From Hawksworthiomyces lignivorus (lineage: Eukaryota; Ascomycota; Sordariomycetes; Ophiostomatales; Ophiostomataceae), in the NCBI GenBank assembly GCA_002917075.1, contig NTMA01000022.1:124001-188000 (forward strand): 64,000 nt of DNA, written 5' to 3'. Positions 1 to 11,544 of this stretch are shown here, one piece after another (position 1 is the stretch's first letter; each line of letters starts with the position of its first letter). The position numbers and the translations under genes are program-made. Below the pieces are notes generated by a model. The model saw only the letters and a list, made by a program, of their open reading frames with translations. It searched no databases and was not told the origin of the DNA.

Positions 1-1938
1 CGACTGCGGTTGTTGCGGGTCGAGGACCATAGAAGAGCGGTTGCTGGCCCACGGCCCGCAGCCTGCCTGCGCTTCCATCTCGTCGTATGTGGGAGAGATG
101 GGGGTCTGGTGCCGGCCAGAAAACCTCCGAGCGCGTTTGCGCAGATGGGAGAAAAAGCTTTCTTTATGGGCACTGGGAGGAGACACAAGGCCAGTGTTGC
201 CATTGAGAGCTTGCTCGGCTTGCTGGCGGTGAATATCAGCATAGTGGTTTGTGCTGGACGCAACAGACAGCTGCCGGCCGATCTTCTTTGGCGTCTTTTC
301 GCCCGCCATATCGTTATACATGGGCGTCCGGTTGTTGGCTTGTGCAGTGACTGCATCAGACAACGGTGAAATGGGCCGAATTGTTGGAAGAATCGGCATA
401 GGCGCCACATTTGATGGGCCATTATTCCACGTTGTGCGCTTGCTTGCAGCTGCACGGGCCTTAGTGGCAGTAGCCTCGGCGGAAGGATGCTGAATAGCTG
501 CGGAACGCGAGGTCGTAGTGGTGTGAGAGCCGGCCGGAGTTGGCGCAGCAGATGCTACGGGGTGCGGTGCTGCCACTGGGGCTGGTGCGGGGGCAGCTTG
601 AACCGGAACCGGCGCGGGAGACGGGGCGGCTGCTGGGGGTACAACCATGGTGGAGAGCGGAGCAACAACTGGTGTGGTATCTTTGGTAGCAGCACTACTA
701 GACTCAGAAGTCGGCTCTGACCGGCCAATGAGCGACTTGCGGAACCAGGACTGCTTCGTCGAACTCGGGGTTGGTGACGACGAATCCTTGGAAGACCGGC
801 CCAGGTCGGACTGCTTACGACCCAAAATACGCGACGCAGAAGACTTGGGGCGGAGTGGGTCGACAGCGTCGATGAAGTATTCGTGTGCGAGGGCCTGGGT
901 AGAGGTGGGCCGTGTCTTGGGATCCCACATCAAGCACCAAGTGACGAAGTGGCTGAGCGACGCTGGCCACTGCGGCGCCTGCAGGATGGTGTCCATGGCA
1001 TGCGGTGCCATCTTGGGGAACGAAAAGCCCAGCTTGCCAGCCAAGCGAGACCCTTCGCGCCAGTCACCGCCGCCAACGCGCTGGCCAGCTTTGTTGTACC
1101 AGTTGCCTGGGCTGCCCATGATCTCGCATACGCGCCACAGCTGATCCACCTCATTTACACCTGGGAAGAGCGGCTTCAGCGTGGCGACCTCAACGGCCAT
1201 GGCACCCACGGCCCAAATATCGACGGGAGCTGAGTACTCGCCGGCGCGCAGTAAGACTTCTGGTGCGCGGTACCATCGGGTGGAAACGTAAGTTGTGTAA
1301 GGAAGTTTCGAGTGCGTTTCGCGAGCGAGGCCAAAATCAGCGATCTTGACAGTGTAGGAGGGCGGCGTTGAGGGAGGTGTCATCAATGCAGAGTAGCGGC
1401 GGAACGAGTTGGAAGAATCTTGGTGGCTGGACGAGGACACAAGAATGTTTTCGGGCTTGATATCGCGGTGGAAGAAGTTGTGGGCGTGGATGTGCTCTAG
1501 ACCCTGCATGATCTGATACAGAATGCTCTTGACACTGGCGTTGTCTAGGCATTTATGATCCCTCGACTTCATGAGCTGATACAAGTTGCCTTCCATATAC
1601 TCCATGCAAATGTGTAGCTTTTTGGTGAACGGATCGAGGAAAATGTCGAGGGCCGGAACGAGATGATGATGAGGTGGTAGCGTGCGCAAGAAAACGACCT
1701 CGCGCAGCTCCAGACATGGAGTGAAAGATTGAAACGTCTTCTTCATTGTCTTAATAGCAATGACGGTCCCACGGCGCGCGACACTGGAGCCTGCACCGCG
1801 CACACGGGCCAAAACAACGCTGCCGAAACTTCCATCTCCAATTTCCTTCAATACCTCGAATCGCTCCTCGAGAGCCATCGTGTTGGCAGCGTGGTGAACG
1901 GACGCGCTCCGGTGGGTTAGGTCATGCGTGACAGCCAT
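1..1938 (-). CDS. ime2: IME2/MAK-family serine/threonine protein kinase, 3' end outside window
   Basis: An uninterrupted reading frame of 646 codons runs from ATG at 1938 off the left edge, so the C-terminus is missing. The kinase domain (about residues 25-345) shows the glycine loop GDGSFGSV at 34-41, catalytic Lys63 in the IAIK motif, HRD at 157-159, DFG at 201-203, a TTY activation motif at 215-217 and APE at 225-227. The TxY loop together with the ELREV and EYMEGNLYQL segments is typical of the IME2/MAK/RCK group rather than true MAP kinases. An insert of about 20 residues rich in Ser/Thr/Pro precedes the DFG. The tail after residue 350 is Ser-rich, then Ala/Pro-rich at about 400-440, probably disordered. 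Family role: control of meiosis or fruiting and of light- and nutrient-dependent sexual development in ascomycetes. A second ATG at codon 21, just before the conserved EERFEVL start, is an alternative. Confidence 0.93.
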   Translation of the reverse strand, partial: MAVTHDLTHRSASVHHAANTMALEERFEVLKEIGDGSFGSVVLARVRGAGSSVARRGTVIAIKTMKKTFQSFTPCLELREVVFLRTLPPHHHLVPALDIFLDPFTKKLHICMEYMEGNLYQLMKSRDHKCLDNASVKSILYQIMQGLEHIHAHNFFHRDIKPENILVSSSSHQDSSNSFRRYSALMTPPSTPPSYTVKIADFGLARETHSKLPYTTYVSTRWYRAPEVLLRAGEYSAPVDIWAVGAMAVEVATLKPLFPGVNEVDQLWRVCEIMGSPGNWYNKAGQRVGGGDWREGSRLAGKLGFSFPKMAPHAMDTILQAPQWPASLSHFVTWCLMWDPKTRPTSTQALAHEYFIDAVDPLRPKSSASRILGRKQSDLGRSSKDSSSPTPSSTKQSWFRKSLIGRSEPTSESSSAATKDTTPVVAPLSTMVVPPAAAPSPAPVPVQAAPAPAPVAAPHPVASAAPTPAGSHTTTTSRSAAIQHPSAEATATKARAAASKRTTWNNGPSNVAPMPILPTIRPISPLSDAVTAQANNRTPMYNDMAGEKTPKKIGRQLSVASSTNHYADIHRQQAEQALNGNTGLVSPPSAHKESFFSHLRKRARRFSGRHQTPISPTYDEMEAQAGCGPWASNRSSMVLDPQQPQS

Positions 1939-4900
1939 TGTGAAAGTCGGAATCGGAAGACGAAAACACGTATAAAGGTGAGTAGAGTTGGATTGCGAGA
2001 GTAGCGACGCGGAACAAGTCGATGATAATCGCTTACTCGGCGAACTCGGGTGACGAACTTTTGGGACTACAAGCAGTGGCACCAGCAAATGTTAGACGCC
2101 GCCTGTGAATGGCTTCGCGAACTAGTCATTGCAGATGCCTGCAATGAATATAGAAACGCGAGTTTAATGCCGTAATCGACAACACCAGAGACGTACCTAA
2201 ATCCCAGTGATGGAAGCTCTTTCGAGGGAAGAGCCGACCTGAGGTTTCGGGAGCATTCAGACTGATTGAGATGATACTACGGCCAAGAAAATTCGAAAAG
2301 GCTGGGATCAGCTGGAATGCAAAGCTCGTTCGGTAGCAGATTGAGATTGACGAGAGAGACACGAGCACAGTCGACGAACAGATGCGTTGCTTGATTGGAG
2401 TCGAACTCTTCTGTTATACTTATCATCGAAAGGGAGAGGAGCGATAGAGTTCGCCGGTCGTGTATCCCGTCATTCGGTTCGACTATGGAAAGGGAAAATG
2501 AGCAAGAAGACAGAATTGAAGCTAATGATGAAGCTCGGAGAACGAACGAAAGAAGAGCAAATGGAGAGAAGAAAAGAGAAAGAGAGGGCCTACGAGGGGG
2601 GAAGGTACAGAGGGGAACAAGAGCCGTTTGAGGCAGAGGTTAAGAAGGAAAGAGCGAAAAGGAAAATAAAATAATAAAAACTAAAATTATGAAAAGCGAG
2701 AGGATTAAAAGAGTGAGAAGAGAGGAAGGAGCAGAAGAGAGCACTGAAGAGAAGGACAAAAGGAGAGGAGAGAGGGAGAGAAGGGACAGGGGGGTGTGGA
2801 TGATTGGGAAGTGAAGAAAAGGCAGGGACGATACATAGAATAGGAGTAGCGATGCTTGATTTCCTGGGGATTTGGCAGAAGATTGGGAGGACTTACTACG
2901 GAGCAAGAGGGAAAGGGGGGGTGAGAAGAGGGAGAGAGCGAAAGCCAGAGAGAGGATCTGGTCCTTCCCCTATACTCTCTTTTGCGTGCGAAAACATATG
3001 TCGAAGACGGTGCCTTGGAGGTACTGAGAGAAGGTACCACCGAGACGCATTACGCCGTTCAACCCCCGTTGCAGTGGTTAAAACGGTCCAGGGACCCCTA
3101 GAATAAAATAAAATGGAAAATAAATACAGAAAATTAAAAAAACAGCGGGGATCGCTATTCCGTCTACACCTGCTTGGAGCAATCGCTAGTGTCGTTGGTC
3201 ACTCCGTGCGAGAGCGTAATAAATAGGACGATGCGCTATGCTCAGTCCGTTCTGGCGTGCAAAAATAGCATAGACGAGTACGGTAACTAAGAAGCAAATA
3301 CGCATAGCTCCCCAAGCCTGGCGCATGCCAGTCGCTCTAAAGAAAGAAAAAAACAGCTTGTACCCGCCTACACACGTACCGTCCCCTACTGAAAACAGAG
3401 CCAGGTACGAGTACGTCGCTAGCGCAATGCGGTCCAGGAACTAGCGCACATTCAGGCGGACGGGCGGTCTGGACACTGCCGTGGCGGTAGGCGGCGGACT
3501 GTCTTTTGTGGCCACCTGGAATAAAGGAAAACAATATCTTTATTGTACAGTATTCCTTTCTTCTCAATTGTCACCTTCATCCTTCTGTCCTTTCTTTTTC
3601 ATTGCGGATGGTTAAGACTGAGAACAAGAGGAAAAAAAAATGAGAATGGCAGATTAAATGAGAGTGGCATGACTAAAAGCACGGTGGGGGACTTTTGAGG
3701 CTTTTCAACGTGCAAAGATACGAAAACAGCACGATACGTGAAGTGACATGCTGGACCCTGTATTTTTCGTAGGGGCAGCTAGCCACTGAAAACAACATAA
3801 CATCGCGTTGGCTCCTCAAACTCGACAAGCCAAATTGGATACGCCGAGTCGCGGATCAGCATGATAAGGTGCACAGCGAGAAATACAGAAGACGCGTCGG
3901 CTGGGATAGAAATAAACGTAAATAAAGGGGACCAAAAAAAAATTACTGTTGCATGAACGCTTTGGATGGTGTGTTTCTCTTCGAAGCTTCTCTATAATAG
4001 TAACCGACAAGTGTCCAACATCAGCGGTAGGGAAAACGGTTTTAACGCTGTGTCATCTGTTCTTCCTCCATGTACGAGTAAGGACGTACGACGTGTGTAC
4101 GCCGTACCCGTTTTCATGGCTGTAAGACACTTTTGTGCCTCCCAGCAAACCCACGCACACGGATGCACACCCGCGATCCACTCGTGGAAGCAAAGAAATT
4201 TGGCCCCGTCCTTAGCATGAATCAATGAGGCAGGGGAGGAAAGGGGGAAAAGGGGGTGTGTGATGGGTGGGAGAGGAGAGAGGCGACAGCCGAATTGGGG
4301 AACAGGGCCAATTTCGCTAGCCAATTTAGAGACCGGGGGTTTATGTCGTAGGAGGCAGAAGAGTAATATTTGGGGCAAAAGGAGCAGAACCCAAGATACG
4401 TAAAAATGCAGTGAAAGACGCGGAAGCTTTGCTGAGCGTTTTGCACCTACATTTCATCTGATGTTATTTAGAAGATTGCAGAGAAGGTAGCCGGCTTTGT
4501 TGACACAGACCAAAAGGGATTCTCGTTGCTCTACGGCTATCTACTATGCGTATCACGCTGCATTTGATTTCTCTCATTTTGTTTTGATATATGAGCGAAT
4601 GAGATACTCGGCAAAGCCCTATGGCACTGGAATGAGATGGTGTATCGGGAGTGTCGGACGGGGGTTGCTTCATATTACTACCATACCAACCCCATTCCGG
4701 GCCAAAAACCCGTCTGCAAAGTAATTACTCTCTAATTACTGTGTGCATGTGTTTACACTACGGTAATACGAGCATGTACCCGTAATTTGGATCTCAAGTT
4801 TTTTCTTCGAGAAAGCTGTAGGGAATAACAATGCCAATGAGGAGAGAGTCAGATATGGAAGAAATGGGAGGACATAAAAAGTTTGAGGATTGCCCGCCAT

Positions 4901-7900
4901 GAGATCGTCCCGTTCGACCTTTTTACCGTGCCTTTTGTGGCGGCTGTCTCGACATTGTATTATCATACCTTTTTCTCCGCTAGCATTGGTACCGATGCTG
5001 CTCGTCATTTATTCTGCTTTCTGTGTCTTGTGGCTTCGAGACGCACAAGAAAAAGAAACCCCACAGAATAATGGCCCTATCGCTGTAGGAATGCTGCCAC
5101 TAGTAAGATCGGCCAGACTGTTGGTCTATCACCGGCACTCGCAGGACATCGAGTACTGAGAGAACCTGTGGCTAAAAAGGAACTGGCATAATCGACGTAG
5201 ACTGAATCCGTCGCGGGAGCCAGCCGCAAAAAGAGGACTCTAGGGCGAGAAGAGCAGTTTAAAGAAAAGCAACAAAAAGCTGTCTACATTTGTCATAACC
5301 GTCGCAGTCTCGTGTAAACACTGAACTGCAATTTAGGGTCAATGGAACTCTACAGATGAATGGCAAGTATCTCTACTATCAAGCTGCCAATATGCATGGA
5401 GCGATGGACTACGGAGTAAAGTACGCTATAGGTGAAGATGAGAAGATTGCTCTGCTCGTCGCACTACGTAAAGCCGCTGTGGCGTCTTGTCGTGTTTTTG
5501 CCTCACAGTGCAAAATGCACGCTCGAAAAACCGGCAGAGAGCAGCGCACACACAACGGTATTATTTTTTAATGGAAGATACGGCCAGCGTCAGGGACATT
5601 CACACCCCTTTTGGCGGAAACGCATCCACCCAATCGTGCAAGGTACCGGTAACTCCTTTCCGTTTTAGGTATGGTCTGGGTGGCAGGTCTCGTTGGTATT
5701 TTACGGTGAAAGTGCAGAAAAGGGAAAGAGCAGTGCAGGCACAAGAATTTAGGCATTGCTTTGGGAAGACAAGCTTGCCCTTTTCGTGCCATTCCTGCAG
5801 CAAGCGGAAGTAACAACATAAGATGCTCACATGCACTCCATATTTGCATCGAACAACACACTCGCTCTTTCCGTTTTGTCTTTTTTCTCTACGAGTGTGG
5901 CGGGCACTACGCAGCATTTTGCACGTTGTCGTATATCACCGCTTTTTCTCTTTTCCTTCTCTCGGTCGTGGAACGTTCAGCTGCCTATCTTGTCATCATC
6001 GGTCAATAGTACCTGACAGGAGCAAATTCGATATACCCTTGACAACTTCCGCCCGGATTAACTGTGTTATCTTAAGATAGGTACTTCATGTCGGCAGATT
6101 GCCGTGATGGCATAAAGTAGCTCGTTGACGCGTTTGGTCGCGAGCGGCGTAGGTGTACTTGTCGTGTAGTGCTGAGAGCGGCGGTGGCTTATGTACCAGA
6201 ACATACTCCCTGGTAAATGGCTACCTCCCCTGCGCGGGTTTGAAACGTTTGACAGGTTGACAATCTGTGGAAAAAAAAAATGAAAAAAAATTAATGGGGA
6301 TGAAAATTAGAACGGGAAATATTTTGAAAACAAAAAAAAAAAACCTTAAAATAAGTGAAGTCAATCTAGCCTAAAACGGTAGTTTGAGACAAGCTACCAC
6401 AACAATAAAGTAGGAAAAGAAAAGAAAGAAGGGAGAACGGGGAAAATGAGCTTCGATTTGGAGACAAAGAAAGGATCGTAGACAAGAAAAAGAAAAGAAA
6501 GAAAAGAAAAGAAAGGGGGTTCGCAGCAAATAGAGCTCTCCGGTGATCTTTGGAATGCAGGAAAGCTTCAGATGCTGTTTGCAGAGGTATTAAGTCTCTT
6601 CGAGAAGATTTTTGTCTATTAGGAGACGAATGGTCCGAGAAACAGCTTTCAAATCATCAACGACTCTATCCAGAATAGATTATAGCAGCGATTGTTTGCA
6701 GAGTCAGATACACCAGTTGGAGTACATTTGGGCGAAATCCTCAAAGCGCGCGTGCGATTATAAGGCAGCGTAACGTAAGTCTTTAGTGAGGGAAGCTGAA
6801 CCCAATGCAAGGGATGGTGAGAATCTACTATGTACCCCAGCGGCGGCCGCACAGCAGAGATTATTTGTCGTTGCTCCAGACAGGAACGAGATGCACGACC
6901 ATGCGAGAGAAGCAACAGATATTACGTATTAAAGATGGAGAGTGCGGAGTGTCAGTACACTGCAGCTGGATATTGATAAGAAGCAACCTCGAATGAAGAT
7001 AGCATAATATTGGCACAATGCCTGGGAAAGAATCCCGTGTGATGTGATTGTGTGGTGAGGGCCAAAGTGGATGCATATGTGTGCGTTGATGCTTGTGCGC
7101 AGCCCAGATTTTCCAGCCTTCAAAGCATATCCTTCGCTGGTTCCTCTCTCTGTCCCGTACACGGACACGCACGCACATCCGCTGTGTCTTCTGTGGTTGC
7201 GCTATGCGAGGAACATCATCATGCATTGCGACTTGTATACTGGAAACGCCAGTCCACAAAGTACGGCGCGGACGATGTGCAGAGCAAGCGGGGAGGAAAG
7301 GAAGAAATGGAAGATGAAAAACGAGTTTGATAAGAGCAGCTCGTTCAAAGAGATCCATTTTTTCCCTTTCCCCTCTCTTTTTGCCTCATTCGCTAATCTT
7401 GTTTTCTCAGACTATCAATGTGTTTATGCGAAGAGAGGAGAGCCATTAATACGGAGTAGTATGGATGTAAGACATCTTGCCTACGCGCACACCTATGATA
7501 TACTCACAAAAGATTGCTCGCCGTGCATTGCTACGATGGTCGTTGCAGTTTCTTCACACATTGTCGCGGCGTATCTAGCTTGTAGCTTCTCTGTTGGAGT
7601 TGGACATCCGTGTTTCGTTTTGTGGGCGGAGTGAGGGGGTACTCCGTAGTTGGGATGGTTTTCGCCCATTTTCAGGTCTTCCCCTCTCTTGTACCAATCT
7701 TTATTTCTCCCCTATTATCTTATCCCCTGCGCGCTCTCTCCACTGCGTGTTTGGATATGCTTACGCACGCCTATGAACGATTCTTCATCCTCCCACAATG
7801 ATGAAGATGCGGGAGGGCAAAAAGACAGAGTGGTATTTGGTTCGGTTCCTTTGAACGAAGCAGCATTCATGCGGAACCTCCGAAGAGAGGCAGAGAGCAT

Positions 7901-9205
7901 GGGAGCGTAGATGGACGGTATAGGTACAGAACAAGATGAGAGGGGGTTCCCAAAAATGAGCGTTTCAATTTTCCTTACCAAAAGGCCGCAAGTAAGGCCC
8001 AGTAAGACCTGCGTCCTGTTCACTCCTTCATCACAGACAGCTGTCCAATCATTGTCTGTGCCAGAAAAGAACGGCAATAGGTCTCTTTCCAGAAGGTCCA
8101 TCGAGAAGGTCCGTCCCCTGCCAGCCGACAACTTCTGGGAACGTGTCTGCGTATCAAAAAGCTCAGGGGGTGGGGCATGAATAAAAGCGAAAAGATATAG
8201 GGCAAAAACCACTGCCAGACAAAAGCAGGTCTTGTTTCAAAATGGAGTCCCATTCAGACTAAGCAAAGCCTGTGCTGTTCAATGAGAAGGCTTCCCGGTT
8301 TGCGCATCGACCAGGGGAGCACCAGACAGGGGCTTTTTGGGTTGTGGTGATCGGAGTCAGCGTTAAGAGCGAGCATCGACAAGTCGAAATCGAGATGTTC
8401 GAACCACATGTGTAGTTAGGGCATCCATCTCCATTTTCAAATTGCCCCCTTCCACTTCCGTCGCGGGGCACCTGTACGCAACAAAATTCATTCGCGTCCT
8501 CACTTGTCGCTAAGAGATAGTATACACCGATTTTGTGTCAAGGAATTAATAGTGACTGTCTTTTTTTATTCCCCATATCCAAGGTGTACATGGCATTCAT
8601 GCACCGAGGCGGCTTCTGCTGGCGGCCTCACTCTCCCCTGTCCTCATCGATGCGTCTGCGTTATAATAGCTGCCTTTTATTGATCTTCTCACTCTGGTTT
8701 TCTCCTCTCGTTTCTGCTGTGCTTCATCTTTGAGGTTCTTTAGCCCTAATAAGATTGTAGAATATCGACTTCCCAAGATGAACAAGAGCGCAAAGAAATG
8801 AATACACAAAAATGCCTGACCGTGCTCTTGGCATTTTCTTTCATGATATTCCTCCCAAGAGCTTGCTTGGCTAGACTAAATTTGGCCATCTTTCCATTCC
8901 TGCACCCCAAAAGCCAGCGGTCCGTCATCAATGACAGTTGTGCGTCGGACGTCGCGCGCCGTCATTGTGTTTGTATACGGGTTTGCGCGGTGCATCGATT
9001 GTCTGCATAGGTTAGAAACTGTAAAGGTTCGCATGCCAATGGCCGAACAATGATATGACGGGAAGAAGAATAAACCCATAAAGGATATAAAAAAATAGAA
9101 ACGCGAAGCTCGTACCTGTTGTCCCACCACACCATGTCGCCGCCAGATAACCATTCCATGCTAAATACATACTAAATTGTGTGATTTTTGTCAGCTGGTT
9201 GTTTC
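1939..9205. other. 7.3-kb gene-free upstream region with strand-biased purine tracts
   Basis: I found no supportable gene. The longest open frames (7071-7634 +, 6861-7358 -, 7715-8212 -) lack recognisable motifs and are Ser/Pro/His-rich in the way random frames are. The part next to the kinase (about 2486-2955) is almost pure A/G on the plus strand, i.e. C/T-rich on the kinase sense strand, and a second such tract lies at about 6400-6520. Pyrimidine-rich tracts of this kind are common in fungal core promoters and 5' leaders. The region is best read as a very long promoter and leader for the kinase; non-coding transcripts cannot be judged from sequence. Confidence 0.5.
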
Positions 9206-10474
9206 TCATTGCTGTCCCTGCGAATGCGCCTGCTCCTCTTCCAAAGGGGCCGGAATCAGTATGTCCTTTACCTTAGGCTGCGTGCACCACTCGATGAGTT
9301 CCCAGATGAGCTTCTGGCTCTCTTCTAGCCCCCACCCCACCACTTGCTTCGCGTGCGCCGCGAGATACAGCGTCTTGCGGCCATCAGGCGCCGTCTGCAC
9401 GAGCCGGTGGTAGGCCGGCGGCTCTCGCGCCCGCTCGTGCGGCAGCGGCTCGCGGAACGTCTCGGGCGAGCCTAGGCGGCGCGAGTGCCACAGGTCGTGC
9501 TCGATGATGAGGTTGTCGAGCGCAGCCTTGCGCTCCGCCGGAAGATCGGCGTACGCCCGCCGCGTGTCGGCAAAGTGGGTCCAGCTACCGCCGTGTACCG
9601 GGTCGCCGTGTGAGAGGAGCAGCGAGTACTTGGACCGCTGCTGGTGAAAAGACGAATCCTGGAAGATGCGGTCAGCTGCTGCGGTGCTCCGGTGCTCAGT
9701 TTGCCAAAGGTTCACGCAGGCAAAAATTTCCGCCTCAGCGCCCTGCTTCAAAAGGAAACCGCTCACCGAAGGCGGATCCATCTCTGCTACCAGAAACTCA
9801 CCGTGTGCCAGAGTGCATTTCCTCGACTATGGTGCCATCTGCGGCTGTTGGGCTGCACAATGCTTCCGTCTAAATTGATACTAAGTAATAAAGTCAATTC
9901 TCGGCATTGCTCTCGGTTGTGGCCAACCACACATTACTCCGGGATGACGACTCTCACTTGCTGACGTCCCATATGAAAGGATCACCAATTCGGTCATTCT
10001 CGCGGCCGTAGAAAAAAGGATTGATCTCCAACTCTTGACCTAGCTGCTGAGTGAAGGCAATGTGCCTCGCATTGTCAAGGCCGGTCTCGCGAAATATCAA
10101 GACAGCATATTTATCTTGCAGGTCGACCAACTACTCGAAATCGTTAGCCTTGTATTCGGCAAGCCATTGAAAGCAGTATCGCATTGACCTCTCCTTCCAC
10201 TTCCATTCCGTGTCTCCGTCTGGTGGACTGTCTGACTGGAGAACAAAAAATAAAGACGTACCTGTTTGACGATGGACGGCGGGATCGGGCAACTCCAGTC
10301 AACGCCGTATACTTCGGCGCCAAACGAAGAGTCTTGTGACTGCTGGATGGGCTGGATGGTGAGGCTTCCCTCCTGAATCTTTGGCGGTGCACCGGTTAAT
10401 GTCAGAATGTCATTGTTGCTAGTAGGTCTTGCGGGCCAAGTATTGGGATACACTGTTGTGAGTGTTGTCAACAT
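9206..10474 (-). CDS. TauD/TfdA-type Fe(II)/2-oxoglutarate-dependent dioxygenase
   Basis: Four exons join in phase (complement of 9206-9658, 9802-9880, 9958-10130, 10262-10474) to give 305 residues, the usual family length. The third intron splits the iron motif: LWHT ends exon 3 and DSSF opens exon 4, restoring H154-x-D156. H257 in the segment GRKTLYLAAH is the likely distal iron ligand. The N-terminal FGAEVYGVDW and the FADTRRAYADLP block are typical of the fungal branch usually annotated as alpha-ketoglutarate-dependent 2,4-D or taurine/sulfonate dioxygenase. The reaction would be oxygenation of a substrate with decarboxylation of 2-oxoglutarate; the substrate is unknown. ATG 10474 has A at -3; the frame also opens upstream, but only from a TTG. 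It is divergent from the DUF3830 gene and opens a five-gene catabolic-looking cluster. Confidence 0.93.
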
Positions 10475-10947
10475 GATGGTGGAAGAGAAGTCGATGCGCA
10501 ACAAACTCTCTAGGTACTTTAAGATACCGTAGTGGCTGCCAACTTATCGATCTAACTAAAATCGACTTCACTCTTCTCCATAAAGCAGATAATGGTTATA
10601 TGTACTATTTCGTTGATAAGAGTTCGTCAAACACAAACTACGAGCGCTGTTCCGAAAGGCCGATCGGCGGTGCGGTTCAGATGCCGACGGAAGCAGTCTC
10701 TGGTCCCAAAACAAGCTCTGTCTTATCGGCCACCTCTCCTAAGGGTTCACTAGATAGTGTAAGTCACAAATTATGCTTAATCTTATCTGAATTTAATTTT
10801 TAGGAATGCTTTCTTTTTCTTTCCTTCTTAATGTGATTAATTAGGTGAATCAGGAAGCAGTGCCTACGCCTCAATTTGGGTACAGAAACTGATAGAGTTG
10901 GATAAAGATTAAGCTAATTATTACAATCCAAGTACAAGTGATCTATC
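10475..10947. promoter_or_regulatory. Shared divergent promoter between dioxygenase and DUF3830 genes
   Basis: A 473-bp spacer separates two genes transcribed away from each other, so it must hold both promoters. It is AT-rich towards the DUF3830 side. No binding site can be named with confidence; the regulator encoded just downstream (11545-14605) is the obvious candidate to bind here. Confidence 0.5.
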
Positions 10948-11379
10948 ATGGCTCCATCTGAATTGCTTTTAATTACGGCTGGTCCATACCAGTTCCTGGC
11001 GCGCTTCGAATCAGATGCACCTGAGACGACAGCTGCATTTCGAAAGCTGCTGCCTTACCAGCAGAAGTTGATTCACGTACGGTGGAGCGGCGAGGGCATG
11101 TGGATTCCTCTAGGGGATACCGACTTTGGTCTTCGCTTTGAGAACCACACGAGCCATCCAGCACCGGGTCATATCTTGCTCTATCCAGGAGGCTACTCTG
11201 AGACAGAGCTTCTTTTCTGCTATGGAGGCGTCTCCTTTGCTAGCAAGATGGGGCCTCTAGCTGCTAACCATTTCCTCACAATTATCGAGGGCAATGAGAA
11301 TCTGCGTGCACTTGGCGAGCGTGTGCTTTGGAAAGGTGCCCAGGACATCACCTTCGAGGCCGCGGACGACACTGTGTGA
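10948..11379 (+). CDS. DUF3830-family protein (cyclophilin-like fold expected)
   Basis: A single-exon frame of 143 residues from ATG 10948. The sequence carries conserved blocks of DUF3830: the KLIHVRWSGEGMWIPLGD segment at about 49-66, FENHTSHPAPG, the LLYPGGYSETE segment and a C-terminal WKGAQDITFEA. No catalytic residues are established for this family. It is mostly known from bacteria, where it sits in small catabolic operons; a fungal copy inside a catabolic-looking cluster fits that pattern and could be of bacterial origin (inference, not tested). It is head-to-head with the dioxygenase and tail-to-tail with the Zn2Cys6 regulator. Confidence 0.85.
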   Translation: MAPSELLLITAGPYQFLARFESDAPETTAAFRKLLPYQQKLIHVRWSGEGMWIPLGDTDFGLRFENHTSHPAPGHILLYPGGYSETELLFCYGGVSFASKMGPLAANHFLTIIEGNENLRALGERVLWKGAQDITFEAADDTV

Positions 11380-11544
11380 GAAATTTTCATGCTTCCTCGT
11401 TGCCGTGTCTTAGTCCATTTTTTAACATTGGAACAGGGTCGACCGGTTTCGCCGCCAGAGGGCCAAACTGTAGCTGGGCGTTCCCCGGTCTCCCTCTTTT
11501 CCCCTTGTGGTATCCTAGCTACGCATTTTTGCAGAATACAATTT

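Noticed and set aside
2380..2410. tRNA-like T-loop sequence GAGTTCGAC on the minus strand
   Set aside because: Flanking bases do not form the T stem, and no D or anticodon arm can be placed.
7071..7634. Open frame of 187 codons (+) upstream of the kinase
   Set aside because: No motif, biased composition, overlaps an equally long minus-strand frame (6861-7358), and no splice partners that extend it into a recognisable protein.
7715..8212. Open frame of 165 codons (-)
   Set aside because: No family signature; frame probably open by chance in low-complexity DNA.
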